Source: CAWEBF01 sp963807235 (lineage in GTDB: Bacteria; Acidobacteriota; Vicinamibacteria; Vicinamibacterales; UBA2999). From it: a DNA stretch of 64,000 nt. The stretch spans positions 1 to 64,000 of the forward strand of contig CAWEBF010000015.1 in the NCBI GenBank assembly GCA_963807235.1, given 5' to 3'. The notes under the pieces are model-generated. The model was not told the origin of the DNA, searched no databases, and was given only the letters and a program-made list of their open reading frames with translations. The number at the start of each line of letters is the position of its first letter. Position 1 is the stretch's first letter. Below, one piece after another: positions 36,001 through 45,767 of this stretch. The position numbers and the translations under genes are program-made.

Positions 36001-38752
36001 TCAACGCCTCGGCGCCCGTTCGCCGGTCACCTGCTCCTTGAGGAGCTGTGCGGATACCTGCCCGAGCTCGAGTTCCAGGTCTTTGGCGTCCAGGCGGCCG
36101 AACAGGTCCAGAAGCCGCGCGACCAGGCCGGTCCACCCCGTCTGGTGGCTGGCGCCGAGCCCCGCTCCGTTGTCGCCGTGGAAATACTCGTAGAAGAGGA
36201 TCAGAATCGCGCCAGTGCGGATCGTTCTGGAACTTCGCAGTCCCGCCGTTGACCGGCCGGCGTCCCGCGTGGCCCGGGCCGGGCGCGGGCTCGCGCAGGA
36301 AGGTCGCCGACAGGCGGCTGGAGATCTCCCGAGCCACTTCGAAAAGCGTCAGGAATCGCCCGGACCTCGTAGGGCACTCCACCTTGAACTCGTCGCCGTA
36401 GAAGCCGTACAGATTCAAGAGCGCGCGTATCAGCAGAACATTGACCGGCATCCAGACGGGGCCGCGCCAGTTCGAGTTGCCGCCGAACATTCCGGTGTCC
36501 GATTCGGCTGGGAGGTACTGGACCTTGTATTCCTGACCGCTCACCTGAAACACGAAGGGATGCTCCAGGTGATGGCGGGACAGCGAACGAATCCCGTGGG
36601 GGCCCAGAAACTCCTGCTCGTCCAGCATGTAGCCGAGCACGCGCTCAAGCTTCTGCTTGTTCAGGATCGACAACAGACGGCGCCCTTTGAAGCCGGTGAA
36701 ACCCTGGTCGGTCGGGGCCACGTGGGACACCATCCTCGGGATGCCGCTTGCGGAAGAGCGCGATCATCTCCCGCAGCTTCGGGTATCGCTCCACGACGTA
36801 GGCGTCGAACACCGTTGACGCGCACAGCGGCAACAACCCCACCATCGATCGCACCTTCAGCCGCATCGCCTGTCCATCGGGGAGCCGCAGCAGGTCATAG
36901 AAAAATCCGTCCTGCTCGTCCCACATCTCGTCGTGGTGCTCACCGACGCGGTCCATCGCGTACAGATGCGAAGGAAGTGCTCGACGAACCGGTAGGCGGT
37001 CTCCTCGTACAACGCGTCCTCTTCGGCCAGAATGAGCGCCATCTCGAGCATGCACTGGCAATAGAACGCCATCCAGGCCGTCCCGTCCGCCTGCTCCAAC
37101 GACCCGCCCGTCGGAAGCGGCGCGCTGCGGTCGAACACGCCGATGTTGTCGAGACCGAGAAAGCCCCCGGCGAACACGTTGCGCCCGGCGGGGTCCTTCC
37201 GATTGACCCACCAGTTGAAATTGAGCATCAACCCGTGGAACGACTGTTCCAGGAATCGACGGTCCACCCGGCCGAGATCCCGCTCGATCTTGTAGAGGTA
37301 CAGCGTGGCCCAGGCATGGACCGGCGGATTCACGTCGCCGAAGTTCCACTCGTAGGCGGGAATCTGCCCGTTGGGGTGGGAGTAGAGGTTGCGGAGCAGC
37401 AGCAGGAGCTGGTCCTTGGCGAAATCGAAATCGACTAGCGAGAGCGCAATCGTGTGAAACGCCAAGTCCCACGCCGCATACCAGGGGTATCCCACTTGTC
37501 CGGCATGGAGATCACGTCGGCGTTCAGCATGTGAAACCAGTCGGTGTTCCGGACACCTGGCCTGGCCGACTGGGTGAGCGGATGGCTCTTGTGCTCGTGG
37601 AGCCATCGATCCACGTCGAAGTGGTAGTACTGCTTGCTCCAGAGCATGCCGGCCAGCGCCTGCCGGTGCACGCGGCGTTCGTCCTCGCTCAGCGACGACG
37701 GCGAGATCCGATCGTAGAACTCGTCCGCGTCGGCAATCCTGTTGGTCACGATGTCGTCGAAGCCGCCGAAGGCATCGGCGATTCGTGCGGCCGTCAGACG
37801 GAGCCGAATGGTGGTGCTGCCGCCTCCCGGCACATCGAGCGCATAGTGCGCGGCCGCCTTGGTCCCGGCCTTCGCGGGGTTGACCGCCTCGGAGCGGCCC
37901 GAGACCACATAGGCGTGGAAGGCGTCCTTGACGTAGGGCGAGGGGTCGGGCTGACCCCAAAGGCGACCGGCGTTGCTCTCGTTCTCGGTGAACAGCAACT
38001 CTCCTGCACCCTCGCATTCGAGCCAGGTACTCGCCAAGCTCGTGATGCGTGGCGTGGATCACGCCAGGCGCCGCCTCGCGCAGCGCCGGCTTCTCCTGGT
38101 CCGCGTCCCAGGACCAGGTGTTTCGGAACCAGAGCGTCGGCAGGACGCGAAGGCGGGCCGACTCTGGCCCGCGGTTGTGCACGCTGATGCGAACGAGAAT
38201 GTCTTCCGGACTCTGCTTCGCGTATTCCACGAACACGTCGAAGTAGCGATCCTGGTCGAAGACGCCGGTATCCAGCAGCTCGTACTCGAGCTCGTCCCGC
38301 GATCGGCCCCGGTTGGTGCGGATCAAGTCCCGATAGGGATACTCCGCTTGCGGGTACTTGTACAGATACTTCATGTACGAGTGGGTGGGCGTGCTGTCGA
38401 TGTAGAAGTAGTACTCCTTGACGTCCTCGCCGTGGTTCCCTTCGCTGTTGGTGAGGCCGAACAGGCGCTCTTTCAGAATCGGGTCCCGCTCGTTCCACAA
38501 CGCCAGCGCAAAGCACAGCCGCTGCTGGTCGTCGCACAGCCCCCCGAGCCCGTCCTCGCCCCAGCGGTAGGCCCGTGAGCGTGCCTGATCGTGAGTGAAA
38601 TAGTCCCAGGCGTTGCCGTCGTCGCTGTAGTCCTCGCGAACCGTGCCCCATTGGCGCTCGCTGAGGTAGGGACCCCACTTCTTCCAGGGAATCTGCCGCT
38701 CACGCGCATCGTTCAACCGCTTTTGCTCGACAACGTCCAGCGAAGGACCCAT
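36001..38752 (-). CDS. GH63-like (MGH1-type) glycoside hydrolase (frameshifted)
   Basis: About 915 residues if the frames are joined. Begins MGPSLDVVEQKRLNDARERQIPWKKWGPYLSERQWGTVREDYS, the usual start of a cytoplasmic family of (alpha/alpha)6-barrel glucosidases related to GH63. Further family blocks are GNAWDYFTHDQARSRAYRWGEDG, WFRNTWSWD, YFHFDV-like KQYYHFDVDRWL, GYPWYAAWDLAFHTIALSL and SNWRGPVWMPVNVLL, and the end has YFHGDNGAGLGASHQTGWTGLVA. Five frame changes, near 38010, 37485, 36965, 36735 and 36215, interrupt it, each with family sequence on both sides. No signal peptide is seen. Likely substrates are glucosyl-containing compatible solutes or oligosaccharides, by family only. Confidence 0.8.
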
Positions 38753-38782
38753 GGCCTGTCTCCCTCGTGACTCACCCACGGC

Positions 38783-39709
38783 TCAGCGCACCCAGGCGTA
38801 GTTGTAACTGCCGGCGATCGACGTGAAGTCCGCGCCGATGTTCGTGAATGCCCCTCGGCTCACCGAAACCCGAATCGACTGCCTCGCGTCGAGCCCCAAT
38901 GAGTAGGTGCCGCCGATGCGTGAGTTGCGCTGCAAATCGGCATTTACCAAGCCGCCGATGGTCGTCCGCCCACCGGTGAAGTAGTTGGCATCGGCCGCCA
39001 GCCACATGGTCGGCTTGAATTTGTAGGTGAGATGGATCTGCGTCGCCACGATCGGCGCTTGTTCCCTCGTGCGGCCACCGAGGAACTCGGCGTTGTCCGT
39101 GAACAGCCACACTCCCGCCATGAATTCGACGACCCACTGTCCAAAGCTCCGAGACAGGCCCAGCTCGGGTTTGATCGACCAGCGATTGGTGCCGATGTTG
39201 ATTAGCTTGGTCGAGTCGTACTGTCCGAGGGGAAACGCGACCGCCACGCTGACGCCGACGATGCCGCGCTGCTGATACGAGGCAAACTCTTTGGGGGTCA
39301 TGGCCGGGGCCCCATAGAGGTTCACCGCCAGCTTCACTCTGGGATCCCCCTGGCCGAACCGGCCAACCTCGGCGAACTCACCGAGATAGAGGCCTTCCAG
39401 ATGCCCGGCCACCACAGGCACCACCACAGCGGCGTTGGCCGACCGTCCGGCCAGGCTGAACGTCCCCGTAAACGCCAGTGCCGTGGTGTTGATCCTGGCG
39501 CTCGCGTCATCGATGGGCGCGGCAGGATCGAACGCCAGATCGCCCCAGTTGAACCCATTGATCGCGGTAAAGATGTTCAGCCCCGTGGGAAGCGGCCAAT
39601 ACGCGCCGGGCTCGAGCTCCTGCCCCCGCACCCCTGCCGGCATCAAGAGGAGAGCCAGCATGACGGCAGCAGCAACTGCTTTCCGTTCGCCGATACCAGC
39701 TCCCCTCAT
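38783..39709 (-). CDS. outer-membrane transporter-like protein (phenol MetA-pathway family)
   Basis: 308 residues from the ATG at 39709. Signal peptide RKAVAAAVMLALLLMPAGVRGQ. The mature protein starts ELEPGAYWPLPTGLNIFTAINGFNWGDLAFDP, the standard opening of the MetA-pathway outer-membrane proteins, and continues with barrel strands such as GIVGVSVAVAFPLGQYDSTKLINIG and RWSIKPELGLSRSFGQWVVE. It ends in SIAGSYNYAWVR. Family members are thought to be porins for aromatic or other small compounds. It lies 30 bases upstream of the glucosidase on the same strand, so the two may be cotranscribed. Confidence 0.8.
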   Translation of the reverse strand: MRGAGIGERKAVAAAVMLALLLMPAGVRGQELEPGAYWPLPTGLNIFTAINGFNWGDLAFDPAAPIDDASARINTTALAFTGTFSLAGRSANAAVVVPVVAGHLEGLYLGEFAEVGRFGQGDPRVKLAVNLYGAPAMTPKEFASYQQRGIVGVSVAVAFPLGQYDSTKLINIGTNRWSIKPELGLSRSFGQWVVEFMAGVWLFTDNAEFLGGRTREQAPIVATQIHLTYKFKPTMWLAADANYFTGGRTTIGGLVNADLQRNSRIGGTYSLGLDARQSIRVSVSRGAFTNIGADFTSIAGSYNYAWVR

Positions 39710-40128
39710 CCCGCGGCGTGCTTCGGGCAAGGATCGGGCCAGCCTGAGCCTGGGCGCGGGGGCGAGCGACAACACCGGGGAATCAGCCCCGAATCGATCG
39801 GATGCAGGTCACCAGTTGGGGAGAGGCGCGAGAGCACTCACCGCAGGCTGTGAGCGCGCATCAACGTCGGCCGAGACCTCGGCCGTATTGGTCTTGCGGT
39901 CCGTCGTTGATCCCAGGGATGACGCGGAAGCAGCACTTTTGGCTATTTTCAAGGGCAAACTCACAAACGTGTGCACGGAATTCACGCGGAAGTCGTTGCA
40001 ATCGCGTTTGAAGCAGCCTTACGATGGCCGCAAGGTCACGGGGGGCTAGTTCGTGGTCGCCCGTTGACGAAGGCCCTCGAGGCCGCTCGCCCCGCCCTCG
40101 AAGCCGTAATCGGTTTTCGAAAGGTTAC
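39710..40128. other. intergenic region upstream of the signalling cluster
   Basis: About 420 bases between a leftward and a rightward gene. An open frame ending at 40049 encodes an oddly polar stretch (LLAIFKGKLTNVCTEFTRKSLQ) that I cannot call a gene. The segment 39930-39990 is comparatively AT-rich (CACTTTTGGCTATTTTCAAG) and is the likeliest promoter site for the kinase gene. Confidence 0.35.
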
Positions 40129-41978
40129 ATGACGGCGCTAGTCGTCCTCTTTCTCACCCTGATCGTCGCGGCCCCGCTTCACGCCCAGCCGAGCGTGCGA
40201 CGTTGCAGGGACGCGTGTTCGATGCGTCCGATGCCGTCGTTCCCGGCGCGACAATCACCGTCCGCAGTCAGCTGATCTTCGTGGTGGCCCACACGCCGAA
40301 ATTCGCGCAGCAGGACTCGATTCGGGACAGCGCGGTCCTGTCCGGGCCAACCGGCGCCTGGGAGATGTACCGGCCCCAGGTCATCGGCGCCGTGTTCCTT
40401 CTGCTGGTGCAGAGCGCACTGATTGCGGCGCTGCTGGTTCAAGGAACGCGGCGCAGGCGCGTCGAGCGGGACTTGCGGGAAAGCGAGGAGCGGTTCCGGC
40501 TGATGGCGGACACGGCTCCGGTCCTGGTGTGGAGAGCGGACACGAACAACCAGTGCGACTTCGTCAATCGCCCGTGGCTCGAATTCACGGGGCGGTCGAT
40601 GCAGCAGGAAGCGGGCAACGGCTGGGCGCAGGGCGTGTGGCCGGGAGACCTCGAACGCTGCCTGCACACCTGCGTCTCGTCGTTCGAGGCGCGCCAGCCG
40701 TTCACGATGGAGTTTCGCCTCCGCCGCGCCGATGGCGTCTATCGCTGGGTCCTCGACACCGGCGTTCCACGATACGGACCGAACGGCCGTTTTGCCGGCT
40801 ACATCGGCTCGTGCCTCGACATCACCGATCGCAAGGAATCGGAGGATGCGCTCCGCGACAGCCAACAGCGGTACGCGATGGCGACTGCCGCTGGCGCCGT
40901 CGGCGTCTGGGACTGGAACTTCGAAACAGGAGAACTCTACGTCGATCCCACGCTGAAATCACTCTTGGGGTTCAAAGACGAGGAGATCACCAGACGTCCG
41001 GACGACTGGGGATCGCGGGTACATCCCGAAGACGGAGCCGAAGCGGCCGCACGCATCCAGAACTGCATCGACGGCCACACCGATGTCTATGCCATGGAGC
41101 ACCGGATGCTGCACAAGGACGGTACCGTGCGGTGGTTCCTGTCGCGCGGATCGATGATACGGCGCGCCGACGGTGCGCCGCACCACATCGTCGGGACGAA
41201 GACCGACATCACGGAGCGCCGGCGCGCCGAGGATGCGGTTCGCGAGCAGGAGGCGGAGGTGCGGGCGGGCCATCGGGAGATTCAGCAGCTGGCCGGCCGC
41301 TTGATAGCTGCGCAGGAGGCCGAGCGGGGCCGCATCGCGCGCGATCTCCACGACGACACCAGCCAGCAGCTCGCCAGTCTCGCCATCGCGCTCAGCAACC
41401 TGAAGCGCCGGCTGTCGGCCGACGACGAGGGGCTGCAGAAAGACGTGTCCTCTCTTCAGCAGCGTGCCATCGCCATGGCCGAGAGTGTCCGTGACCTGTC
41501 GCACAACCTCCACCCGAGCCTGCTGGAGCACGCCGGACTGATTCCTGCTCTGGCCGCCTATTGCACCGAAATCCAGACCCAGAAGGCCATCGAGGTGACG
41601 TTCGCCGCGGACGGGGACTCCCAGCCCACCGACCCCGTACTGGCGCTGTGCTTGTATCGGGTCGCGCAGGAGGCCCTGCGGAACGTCACCTTGCATGCCC
41701 ACGCCAGCCGCGCAGGCGTCCGCCTGCTGGCGACCAGCGACTTCGTCGAGATAACCATCGCCGATGACGGCCGCGGATTCGATATCGCCGACGTCCGCGG
41801 GAAAGGTGAGGGCCTGGGGCTGATCAGCATCAACGAACGGGTGAGGCTGGCCGGGGGGACCGTCAGCATTTCGACGGAGGTGAACAAGGGCACGCGGGTT
41901 CAGGTCAAAATTCCGTCAAGGCGACCCGCCCAGGCAGGCGCGGGCGACGACTTCGAGCGTTACGCCACCATCGCGTGA
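40129..41978 (+). CDS. PAS-PAS histidine kinase with receptor-like N-terminus fused on (frameshift near 40197)
   Basis: From the ATG at 40129 the first frame gives a signal peptide (MTALVVLFLTLIVAAPLHAQ). One base later the text continues as LQGRVFDASDAVVPGATITVRSQ, the start of the carboxypeptidase-regulatory domain that opens TonB-dependent receptors. It then switches abruptly to AWEMYRPQVIGAVFLLLVQSALIAALLVQ, the membrane segment of acidobacterial sensor kinases. Two PAS domains follow (FRLMADTAPVLVWRADTNN and YAMATAAGAVGVWDWNFETGE), then the His box in RIARDLHDDTSQQLA and an ATPase with IADDGRGFD and GLGLISINERVR. The expected sensor domain is missing. Without the frame correction the protein starts at 40203 (TTG). 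It is 33 bases upstream of the response regulator and probably phosphorylates it. Confidence 0.8.
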
Positions 41979-42011
41979 GCTCTGGCGAGATACGATGAGG
42001 CCGGGCACGGT

Positions 42012-43106
42012 GTGACCGAGAAACCACAATCAATCCTGATCGTCGAGGACGATCGGCAGGCGGCAAGGGATCTGCAGCAGGCACTTGGACGCCTGGGCTA
42101 CGACGCCTACGCCGTCGCCACCTCGGCGGAAGAGGCCGTGTCGCATGCATCGAAGCGCCGCCCCGACCTCGTCCTCGTGGATGTCGGGATCAAGGGGCAG
42201 ATCGACGGTATCGACGCCGCGGTGATCCTTCACGGGCGCTACGGGGTTCCCATCGTCTATCTGGCAGAGCCGACCGACGAATCCACCATCGAGAGGGCCA
42301 CCAGTACCGGGTTCTTCATGTATCTCCTCAAGCCGGTGAGGCCCGGTGAGCTCCGCACCGTCATCGCGCTGGCGCTGCGCAACCCCGAGGCGGCGAAGGC
42401 GCCATTGGCTGTCGGCACGGCTCAGGTCCGACCGCGAGTCGAGGGCGCCGGGCCAGTCGCGCGGGGGAAAGATCGCAGCACCGTGCTCCTGGCCGACGAC
42501 CATGCCGTGCTCAGGGAGGGCCTCGCGAAACTGCTCACCGAGCACCACTTCGAGGTGGTCGGCACGGTCGCCGACGGTGACCAGCTCCTGGACGCGGCGA
42601 AACGGCTTCGACCGGATGTGATCGTCACGGACATCTCGATGCCACCGGGACTGAGCGGCCTCGATGTGCTGGACCAGTTGAAAGCCCAGCGCAGTGTCAG
42701 CCGCGTCATCGTGCTCACCATGCACAACGACCCGGTACTGGCCACGCGGGCGGCTCGTGCGGGCGCCGCCGGCTTTCTCCTGAAACACTCGGCCGGCGAG
42801 GAGCTGGTGACGGCCATTCACGAGGCCTTGCAGGGCAGGGTCTACTTCACGTCAGCTGTGACGAAAGGCGTCATGGAGCGCCTGTCGGCGCCCGCGGGTC
42901 CGTCCGAGCCGGTGTTGACCTCGCGACAGCTCGACGTGCTGCGATTGATCCTCGAGGGACGCCGGATGAAAGAGATTGCCGCTGCACTCGACTTGTCCAG
43001 CCGGACCGTCGAGACGCACAAGTATCAGATGATGGAGACACTTGGCGTATCCTCCACGGCAGAGCTCGTCAAGTATGCGATCGCGCACAGGCTGATCGAG
43101 GGCTGA
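42012..43106 (+). CDS. double-receiver NarL/LuxR response regulator
   Basis: 364 residues starting at a GTG. The first receiver (SILIVEDDRQAARDLQQALGRLG) has its Asp in LVLVDVGIKG and Lys in YLLKPV. A linker follows, then a second receiver (STVLLADDHAVLREGLAKLL) with Asp in VIVTDISMPPG, Thr in VIVLTMHND and Lys in FLLKHS. The C-terminal LuxR helix-turn-helix is LTSRQLDVLRLILEGRRMKEIAAAL, then SSRTVETHKYQMMETLGV. The first receiver resembles those of PAS-kinase pathways, the second the NarL class. The two HisKA_3 kinases in the window are the natural candidates for phosphorylating it, above all the adjacent one. Two receivers in front of one LuxR domain would allow two inputs to be combined. 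Confidence 0.88.
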   Translation: MTEKPQSILIVEDDRQAARDLQQALGRLGYDAYAVATSAEEAVSHASKRRPDLVLVDVGIKGQIDGIDAAVILHGRYGVPIVYLAEPTDESTIERATSTGFFMYLLKPVRPGELRTVIALALRNPEAAKAPLAVGTAQVRPRVEGAGPVARGKDRSTVLLADDHAVLREGLAKLLTEHHFEVVGTVADGDQLLDAAKRLRPDVIVTDISMPPGLSGLDVLDQLKAQRSVSRVIVLTMHNDPVLATRAARAGAAGFLLKHSAGEELVTAIHEALQGRVYFTSAVTKGVMERLSAPAGPSEPVLTSRQLDVLRLILEGRRMKEIAAALDLSSRTVETHKYQMMETLGVSSTAELVKYAIAHRLIEG

Positions 43107-43118
43107 CGCGACTAGCAC

Positions 43119-43154
43119 GCTCCGGCTAAAAGCTCCTCAGTAGTTTTGCGGAGC
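43119..43154. terminator. imperfect hairpin after the response regulator
   Basis: GCTCCG at 43119-43124 pairs with CGGAGC at 43149-43154, and the loop contains AAAA and TTTT that can extend the stem. It starts 12 bases after the stop of the response regulator and 83 bases before the next gene. No T-run follows, so it could be a terminator, an attenuator or nothing. Confidence 0.3.
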
Positions 43155-43236
43155 CAGCACCAGTAATCTTTGAGGCGGCCTCTCCGTACGCTTCCTCTAC
43201 CGGGCAGAATTACCAGTCCATACACTCTGGCATCCG

Positions 43237-43668
43237 ATGGAACACGTGATGCCGCGCCCACGCCTCCTCCTGGCCGACGATCACGTGGCAACCGCGGAAC
43301 TGCTCAGCGAGCTGCTCGAACCGGAGTTCGAGGTGATCGCCAATGTGCGGGACGGCTTGGCGCTGGTGACGGCGGCCGAGCTGCTGTCGCCGGACGTGAT
43401 CGTGACCGACATCTCGATGCCGGGCCTCGATGGGATCACGGCCGCCGCCGTCATCCTTCGCCGGGATCCGGAGGCTCGGATTGTCTTGGTCACGGCACAT
43501 GGTGATCCGGTCCTGGTGGAGCGTGGCCTCTCGACTGGTGCGCTGGGTTACGTCCTGAAGATCGAGGCAGGCGAAGAATTGGTGCCCGCCGTTCGTTCGG
43601 TGCTGCGCGGAGAGCGGCACGTCAGCCGGGTGCCTCCCTGCCCCAGCGGCGTGATCAGAGCGAGTTGA
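43237..43668 (+). CDS. single-domain response regulator (receiver only)
   Basis: 143 residues; the ATG at 43237 or the one at 43249 (MPRPRLLLADD) could be the start. A complete receiver: LLLADDHVATAELLSELL, phosphoacceptor Asp in VIVTDISMPGLDG, Thr in IVLVTAHGDP and Lys in GYVLKIEAG. There is no output domain; the last 20 residues (RHVSRVPPCPSGVIRAS) are unstructured. It is closest to the second receiver of the gene before it (shared VIVTDISMP), suggesting a local duplication. It may act as a phosphate sink or by protein contact. Eleven bases separate it from the sigma-54 activator. Confidence 0.85.
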   Translation: MEHVMPRPRLLLADDHVATAELLSELLEPEFEVIANVRDGLALVTAAELLSPDVIVTDISMPGLDGITAAAVILRRDPEARIVLVTAHGDPVLVERGLSTGALGYVLKIEAGEELVPAVRSVLRGERHVSRVPPCPSGVIRAS

Positions 43669-43679
43669 AAGAGGTTCCC

Positions 43680-45308
43680 ATGTCAGTTCTCAACATGACG
43701 ACGTCACGTCCCTTTTCTGAAACCGAGCTCGAGCAGATGTCGCAGCTGGCCGTCACGCTGTCGGGACGGTTGATGCGCATTCCCCTGGACGACATCGGCC
43801 CGGCGATTGCCGAGGCGCTCCAACAGGTCGCCGCGGCAACCTGCGCCGACGGGTGTCAGCTCGTGGAGTTCAGCGAGTTGGGCGCCGTGGCACAGACCTA
43901 CCTGCCCACGGCTGCTGCGGGCGGCGACTGCAGCCGGACCCAGATGCCGGTTCTCGAGCCCTGGGTGACCAGGCGCCTCGCCGCGGGCGAGATGGTGGCC
44001 GTCACGCGTCCCGAGGAGCTTCCCGTCGAGGCGATCGTGCTGCGCGAACAGACGCATCGGACCGGGGCCTGCTCGGTCCTGGGTGTGCCAGCGTCGGTGG
44101 CCGACCAGGTCGTCTGTGCGCTGGTGATCGACAGCTGCCTGATGACGCGCCGGTGGCCGCAAGCACTGGTCGAGCGCCTGCAGCTCGTGACCGAGATCCT
44201 GGGCGCGGCGCTGCAGCGGCGGCGCCAGCAGACCGCGCTTCGCTCCAGCGTCGCGGAAATCGAGCGGCTGAACGCACGGCTTCAGGCCGACAACGTCTAC
44301 CTGAAAGAGGAAATCAAGAGCTACCACGACTTCGACGACATCGTCGGCGAAAGCGTGTCGCTGCGGCTGGCGTTGGCGCGACTGGCGCAGGTAGCGCCGA
44401 CCAACTCGAGTGTATTGCTGATGGGTCCGACCGGAACTGGCAAGGAACTCTTCGCGCGGGCGCTGCACGAGCGCAGCCGGAGGCATGCGCGCCCCATGGT
44501 GCGAGTGAACTGCGCCGCGCTGCCACCGACGCTGGTGGAAAGCGAGCTGTTCGGCCATGAGAAGGGTGCGTTCACCGGGGCCGTGGGGATGCGGCAGGGG
44601 CGCTTCGAGCTGGCCGACGGCGGCACGATTTTCCTCGACGAGATCGGCGACCTGCCGCCCGACATCCAGGTCAAGTTCCTCCGCGTGCTGCAGGAGGGCG
44701 AGTTCGAGCGCGTGGGATCCTCCCGGTCGAAAAAAGTCGACGTGCGCGTCATTGCGGCGACCCATCACAACCTCGAGGCGGCGGTCGAGGAGGGCCGATT
44801 CCGGGCGGACCTCTATTACCGGCTGAGCGTCTACCCGATTCACCTGCCCTCGTTGCGGGACCGCGCCGACGACATCCCGCGGCTGGTGTGGTTCTTCATC
44901 CACCGGCATCAGCGCGAGCTCGGGCGCCACATCACGAAGGTTCCGCAGTCGCTGATGGACTCTTTGCAGGCCTACGCGTGGCCGGGCAATGTTCGCGAGC
45001 TCGAGAATGTGGTGGAGCGCGCCATGATCGCGTCCGAGGGCGACACGCTGCGACTCGACGCTCCCCTGACGCCGAGCCCCAGGAGCCGGGTGCAGGCCGA
45101 AGCCTCGGACAATCTCGACGCCGTGCAGCGCTCGCACATCGAGAGCGTGCTCGAACGATGCGGCTGGCGGATCAACGGCACAGGGAACACGGCGGAACGC
45201 CTGGGTATCCACCCGAACACGCTGCGCTTCCGAATGAAGAAGCTCGGCGTCATGTGCCCGGAGGATCGTGGGCAGCGCCGTTCGGCTCCGCGGGAGTCGG
45301 CGCTCTGA
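43680..45308 (+). CDS. GAF-domain sigma-54-dependent transcriptional activator
   Basis: 542 residues from the ATG at 43680, with GAGG upstream; the open frame starts 15 bases earlier at a TTG. Residues 1-190 form a GAF-like sensory domain (LQQVAAATCADGCQLVEFSE, then RTGACSVLGVPASVADQVVCALVID). A coiled linker (IERLNARLQADNVYLKEEI) follows. The AAA+ domain has Walker A (GPTGTGKE), the sigma-54 contact loop ESELFGHEKGAFTGA, Walker B (GGTIFLDEIGDLP) and the arginine finger region (ERVGSSRSKKVDVRVIAATH). The C-terminal Fis-type helix-turn-helix is RCGWRINGTGNTAERLGIHPNTLRFRMKKLG. It has no receiver domain, so phosphorylation of the adjacent lone receiver could control it only through protein contact. 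The GAF ligand is unknown. Confidence 0.92.
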   Translation: MSVLNMTTSRPFSETELEQMSQLAVTLSGRLMRIPLDDIGPAIAEALQQVAAATCADGCQLVEFSELGAVAQTYLPTAAAGGDCSRTQMPVLEPWVTRRLAAGEMVAVTRPEELPVEAIVLREQTHRTGACSVLGVPASVADQVVCALVIDSCLMTRRWPQALVERLQLVTEILGAALQRRRQQTALRSSVAEIERLNARLQADNVYLKEEIKSYHDFDDIVGESVSLRLALARLAQVAPTNSSVLLMGPTGTGKELFARALHERSRRHARPMVRVNCAALPPTLVESELFGHEKGAFTGAVGMRQGRFELADGGTIFLDEIGDLPPDIQVKFLRVLQEGEFERVGSSRSKKVDVRVIAATHHNLEAAVEEGRFRADLYYRLSVYPIHLPSLRDRADDIPRLVWFFIHRHQRELGRHITKVPQSLMDSLQAYAWPGNVRELENVVERAMIASEGDTLRLDAPLTPSPRSRVQAEASDNLDAVQRSHIESVLERCGWRINGTGNTAERLGIHPNTLRFRMKKLGVMCPEDRGQRRSAPRESAL

Positions 45309-45316
45309 ACCCGCCG

Positions 45317-45694
45317 TTACCTCCGGCTGCCCTTCGGCCCGCCCTTCGCGAACGAGCCCGTCGGCTCGGCGGGATTCGTGTCGAGTTTCAACTGGAGATA
45401 GCCGGGCGCACCCACCAGGGTCGCGCCCCGGCTGCGTAGCCCCTGCAGCGCCTCGATGCCCGCCGGATCGGCGGAGACAAGCTCCGTCAAGTCGAGCTCG
45501 ATGGGAACGGGAACGGGCTCCGCGCAGGCCCCCAGCAGTTCCGGCACCTGGTCGATGCTGAAGCGTCCTGCCAGGCGCACGACGCGTCGATCACCCTCCC
45601 TGATGACGCCAATCCAGCACTCCACGGCGTTAGTGGAGAGGCAAGACCCAAGCCACGACTGGACGACCCCGACGATAGCCAAAACCAGCGCCAA
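45317..45694 (-). CDS. STAS-like (anti-anti-sigma type) small protein
   Basis: 125 residues as given, or about 100 from the GTG at 45625 (VECWIGVIREGDRRVV). That shorter form is more typical and removes an odd N-terminal run. It has the STAS order: WIGVIREGDRRVVRLAGRF, then PIELDLTELVSADPAGIEALQGLRSRGATLVGA, with the conserved Ser-Ala-Asp at the position usually phosphorylated. It ends in LKLDTNPAEPTGSFAKGGPKGSRR, basic and probably disordered. STAS proteins regulate anti-sigma factors or transporters by partner switching; no partner kinase is adjacent. It is convergent with the sigma-54 activator. Confidence 0.6.
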   Translation of the reverse strand: MALVLAIVGVVQSWLGSCLSTNAVECWIGVIREGDRRVVRLAGRFSIDQVPELLGACAEPVPVPIELDLTELVSADPAGIEALQGLRSRGATLVGAPGYLQLKLDTNPAEPTGSFAKGGPKGSRR

Positions 45695-45767
45695 AGCCTT
45701 GCAATCCGCAGCAGGTCACGACCTGTCGTAGCCTGGGTAACCACAGCTCGGGACGCCTCTCGCGAAC

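Noticed and set aside
36001..38752. GH63-like gene as several small separate genes
   Set aside because: Pieces in different frames follow the order of one glycosidase family with no missing or repeated parts, so one interrupted gene is simpler.
43704..45212. Leftward 502-residue ORF opposite the sigma-54 activator
   Set aside because: The sense strand carries all AAA+ motifs; the antisense frame is a GC-bias artefact.
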